Source: Combretum micranthum
Lineage: Eukaryota; Streptophyta; Magnoliopsida; Myrtales; Combretaceae
Length of the DNA: 64,000 nucleotides
Direction: 5' to 3'
Assembly: GCA_024138025.1 (NCBI GenBank)
Contig: JAMXBD010000820.1
Coordinates: 372,001-436,000, forward strand
Shown here: one piece after another, positions 61,188 through 64,000 of the stretch
How positions within the stretch are numbered: the first letter of the stretch is position 1
Layout: every line of letters starts with the position of its first letter
Notes under the pieces: generated by a model
Database searches by the model: none
Seen by the model: only the letters and a program-made list of their open reading frames with translations
What the model was told of the DNA's origin: nothing
Made by a program: the position numbers and the translations under genes

Positions 61188-62880
61188 ATGGCTAGTAACA
61201 CTAGGTTTCATGAAGGGACAAGCAATCAATAGGCCACATATCCTAACTAGCATTGAATATGTATATTAGAAATGTAGGATGAAAATTTTTCTAAAAGCAT
61301 AATATATATTTTTGTAGAGTATAATAGAAAATGACCTTATAATTATATAGGGAAATGATGAATCTAACTACACTAAGGCCAAAAAAGAAAAAGTACATTT
61401 AAATGAAATTGCAATGAATATATGATCTTGTGGCTTGAATGAGAGTGATTTTAGTAGAATTGTATTTGTAGATTTACAAAGAAATTTAGGAAATTGTTGA
61501 CAACATTTTTGAAGGATCTACAAGAATCAAAGATACTAAAATTAGTCTTCTTCGCTGTGAATTTGAAAAATTTAAAGTAAAGACTAATGAGTCAATTGAT
61601 AAGATGTATGACAGATTTATTAATTTTCTTGAATCAATTGACTATCTTGACAAAAGTTATACAAACAAGGAAATTAATTCCAAAATTCTTAGGTCCTTAC
61701 CAAGGGAATGAGAGTAAAAGAACCACCATAAAGGAAGTATATGACTTAAGCAAACTCTCCAAGAAGTAACTTCTTAGTACTTTAAAGACCCATGAGATGA
61801 TCAAGTGACATAGAGATAGGTTAACCAAGAAGGAGATATCTCTAATGGCCTTTTACTCAAGCTCAAGTAAACAGGAAGAAAGTGATGATGATGAGGAGTT
61901 AAATAAGCTCACAAAAAAGTTCACCAAATTTTTGAAGAAGAATAAGAAGAAGAAAATGAAAGATGATGCCAACTCCTCAAAATAAAAAAGGAAGACTATC
62001 ACATGATTCAAGTGCAATGAACCAAGGCATGTACAACAATATTGCCCAAATGCTAAGAAGGGAAGTAAAGGAGAGAAAAATAAGGCATTTGTGGCCACAT
62101 AGAGTGATGATGATTCCAGCAACTTAGATGAGGATTTGTGCTTAATGCCCTTTGATGATGAGGTATGTTCTACTTCTTCTAAAGTTCCATATGATGAGAT
62201 TTACGCAATGTATAATAAATAATGTAATGAGTTAACTAAGGTGAATAATTAGAATAACATGCTTAAATCCTTTATAAAGAAAAGTAAGAGATATATTGGA
62301 TATATTTAAGAATGAACATGATGAGTTTAAATTTGAAAATGAGAAGTATGATGAAGAGGATGAATATTTAAAATTGGAAGCTGAAAAATTGAAATTTAGA
62401 AATGATGAATTAAGCAAATCAAATGAAAAGTTGAAAATTGAAAATGACTTACTTGATTTAGAAATTAGAATCTTGAAAAGTGATGGAGAAGTTGATGGTT
62501 GTGCTAGAGTGTGTAATGATGAATGTATGAAAGAGGCTTAAAAAGGAAAATAGGAATTTCAAAGCTAGCTTATGTAAAGCAAATGCAACTATAGTCAAAT
62601 TCACTAAAGGAGAGAAAAATTTAAATACTCTCCTCGAAAGTAAAACACATGATTTTAATAAATGTGGAATTGGTTATGATGGAAATTATAATTGCAAGCC
62701 TCACAAAACTCAATTTGTGAGAGCAACTCATGGAACTTATAACTATTGTGAAAAGCTTAGCCATAGTGAACACAATTGTGCGATAAGGAAAGCTATGCAT
62801 TTTGGTCACTAAAGCAAGTTTGTATGGGTGCCTAAAACAAAAATCCTTGCTTTACCTAATCCCAAATGACCTAAATAAAA
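61188..62880 (+). pseudogene. SIRE-type copia gag remnant
   Basis: Starts at the ATG at 61188 (MASNTRFHEGTSNQ). Pieces in shifting frames follow the UBN2-type gag: RIKDTKISLLRCEFEKFKV, ESIDKMYDRFINFLESIDYL, YTNKEINSKILRSLP (open 61587-61769). Then comes a lysine/acidic linker, a zinc knuckle near 62004 whose first Cys codon is now TGA (FKCNEPRH...YCP remains), and a coiled-coil stretch at 62296-62541 (KLEAEKLKFRNDELSKSNEK). A second worn Cys-His finger near 62740 and VWVPKTK near 62822 mark the usual gag-pol boundary. It would have packaged RNA; now stopped in many places. Confidence 0.8.
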
Positions 62881-63730
62881 GTGAGTGCCAAAGAAGTAAT
62901 TTAGTTTTTATAGGTAGAAAAATGAGTTATATTCCAAATTTAGTTGAATTTCATGTTTTAAGTCCTTGATTATGATGTTGGTGATTCATTAATATACTTG
63001 AATTATGTATTCTTAATGATAAATTGTTTTTGTGCATATTTTAAGCTAAAAATGATATGAATTGAGTTTAAAATGCATGAAATTGGATTTTTATGGTATT
63101 GGCACTTAAACAATATCTTTTCATGCTTAATGAACATAAATACACTTGTGTAAATGTTCAAATATGTATGAAACTATTTTGGAAAAATTTGTGCACCTTG
63201 AGAACTTCATCATGCCTTTTTTTCAACTAAGAAACATGCATAAATTTTTGACTCATTGAGTTTTGCAAGTTTGAATTATTCCAACTTGTTGAATATACCA
63301 TTTATAACTTACATGAAGCATTGAATTATTGGTTTGTGCACTTTTGAACCATGTGCTAATCTTTTGGTGTTTTTGTCTAAATACATATTAGTGTTCGAAT
63401 GCTATGCCCACAACATCTAGATTGTAGGTGTCTGACATGCATGTTTCATGCATTTTCTTCATCTTAAGGCATGGTTCATGTTTTACCTTTTTGATAAGTT
63501 CGGAGAAATGTTAGTTGGACAATTAATATATTTAAGTTGTCTAAAAGGCCATTTTGAGAATTAAGTGCAACTTTTATTTCCTTTAATTAAGCATCAAGTT
63601 TATTTAATTTATTAGAAAAATTTACTTAAAACCTAGATGCTTAACTAAGAGGAAGTATTTAATTGAAGAAGGGGGGGGGGGGGGGGGTTGGTAATTGTGC
63701 AAGGTTTGTCCTCATCGAAAAGGGGGTAAT
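62881..63730 (+). other. Noncoding interior where pol should be; poly-G and polypurine tract
   Basis: AT-rich with no RT, RNase H or integrase blocks in any frame. A run of 17 Gs lies at 63671-63687. The likely polypurine tract aaaaggggg is at about 63718-63726, a few bases before the right LTR. Confidence 0.65.
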
Positions 63731-64000
63731 TGCTGAACATGTGTGTTCAATGTGTGTTTTGATAAAGAAATAGAATGCACAATTAAACATTCAATCATGT
63801 TTAGTTGCATTTAATTAGTAAAAAAAGTGCACAGTTTGATTTGGATATGTTTGAACTTATTTTGTTTTGATTTTGTTTTATGCTTGCTGTTGTAATTTGA
63901 TACAAACATGTTTTTTGCCATAATTTATTTAGAATTTGTTAAAGCTTAAAAGTGAAAATTGTAGAGCTCTCTTTTGAGCTTTCTATAACATCTTTAATCA
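63731..64000 (+). repeat. Right LTR of the SIRE-type element, cut by the window end
   Basis: Starts TGCTGAACATGTGTG directly after the polypurine tract. From about 63753 it matches the left LTR from 60056. Confidence 0.75.

Larger units (their letters stand above)
60056..64000 (+). mobile_element. SIRE-type Ty1/copia derivative lacking pol (runs off the window)
   Basis: The left LTR (60056 to about 61125) and right LTR (from 63731) match over tgttttgatgaggaaata-like wording, then tttgatttggatatgttt. Between them are an iMet-type primer site, a decayed gag and no RT, RNase H or integrase: only about 2.6 kb of interior. It is therefore a non-autonomous, internally deleted element. The left LTR seems to lack the first 20 or so bases present in the right one. 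The target duplication cannot be checked because the right end is outside. Confidence 0.8.

Noticed and set aside
1..64000. CRISPR array, bacterial operon or phage-defence system
   Set aside because: The window is plant nuclear DNA; no regularly spaced short repeats and no prokaryotic genes were seen.

Overview
The window is AT-rich plant nuclear DNA, almost entirely transposable-element sequence. The evidence is Ty3/gypsy chromoviruses with C-terminal chromodomains, Tat-type and SIRE-type (Ty1/copia) remnants, tRNA-iMet-type primer binding sites (TGGTATCAGAGC), and hAT-like and Mutator-like MITEs with 8- or 9-bp target duplications. It is a flowering plant, probably a eudicot; I cannot name the species. 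I see no intact host gene and no tRNA or rRNA. The only host-gene-like piece is a decayed fragment resembling the GTD-binding (DUF593, myosin-binding) family at 5047-5274.

Layout. 1-5.6 kb: AT-rich spacer with at least two hAT-like MITEs (902-1427 and 2057-2903), other foldback candidates, and the DUF593-like pseudogene. 5.6-11.2 kb: a complete, very young Reina-like gypsy element on the minus strand (5603-11234, target duplication catag). Its LTRs differ only by two homopolymer indels, yet gag-pol carries several frameshifts. 11.2-15.4 kb: spacer, a Tat-type LTR piece (minus strand) and MITEs. 15.4-22.6 kb: a decayed Tat-type gag-pro-pol on the plus strand, broken by three nested insertions: a foldback element (16853-17094), a Mutator-like MITE (18146-18495) and a 3.74-kb probable solo LTR (18749-22488, duplication tagag). 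22.7-25.4 kb: LTR-like noncoding DNA.

25.7-32.5 kb: a direct tandem duplication of about 3.4 kb. Each unit carries the end of a decayed CRM/Galadriel-like integrase interrupted by the same two hAT-like elements, so the insertions came before the duplication. 32.5-41.7 kb: spacer with diverged local repeats. 41.7-50.7 kb: a complete Tekay/Del-type gypsy element on the plus strand (41674-50740, duplication catgg) with frameshifted gag-pol and a CpG-rich CCGGCG-repeat block in each LTR. 50.7-55 kb: LARD-like noncoding retroelement DNA. 55.05-57.56 kb: a probable related LTR on the minus strand with a similar GC-rich block. 60.06-64.0 kb: a SIRE-type copia derivative that keeps LTRs and a decayed gag but has lost pol; its right LTR runs off the window.

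How it works together: the retroelements are self-contained units (LTR promoter, gag for the particle, protease, reverse transcriptase/RNase H, integrase, and a chromodomain for chromatin targeting). The MITEs have no coding capacity and would depend on transposases encoded elsewhere. The target duplications and nesting give a relative insertion history, which is the most informative part of the window. I found no convincing undescribed gene system.
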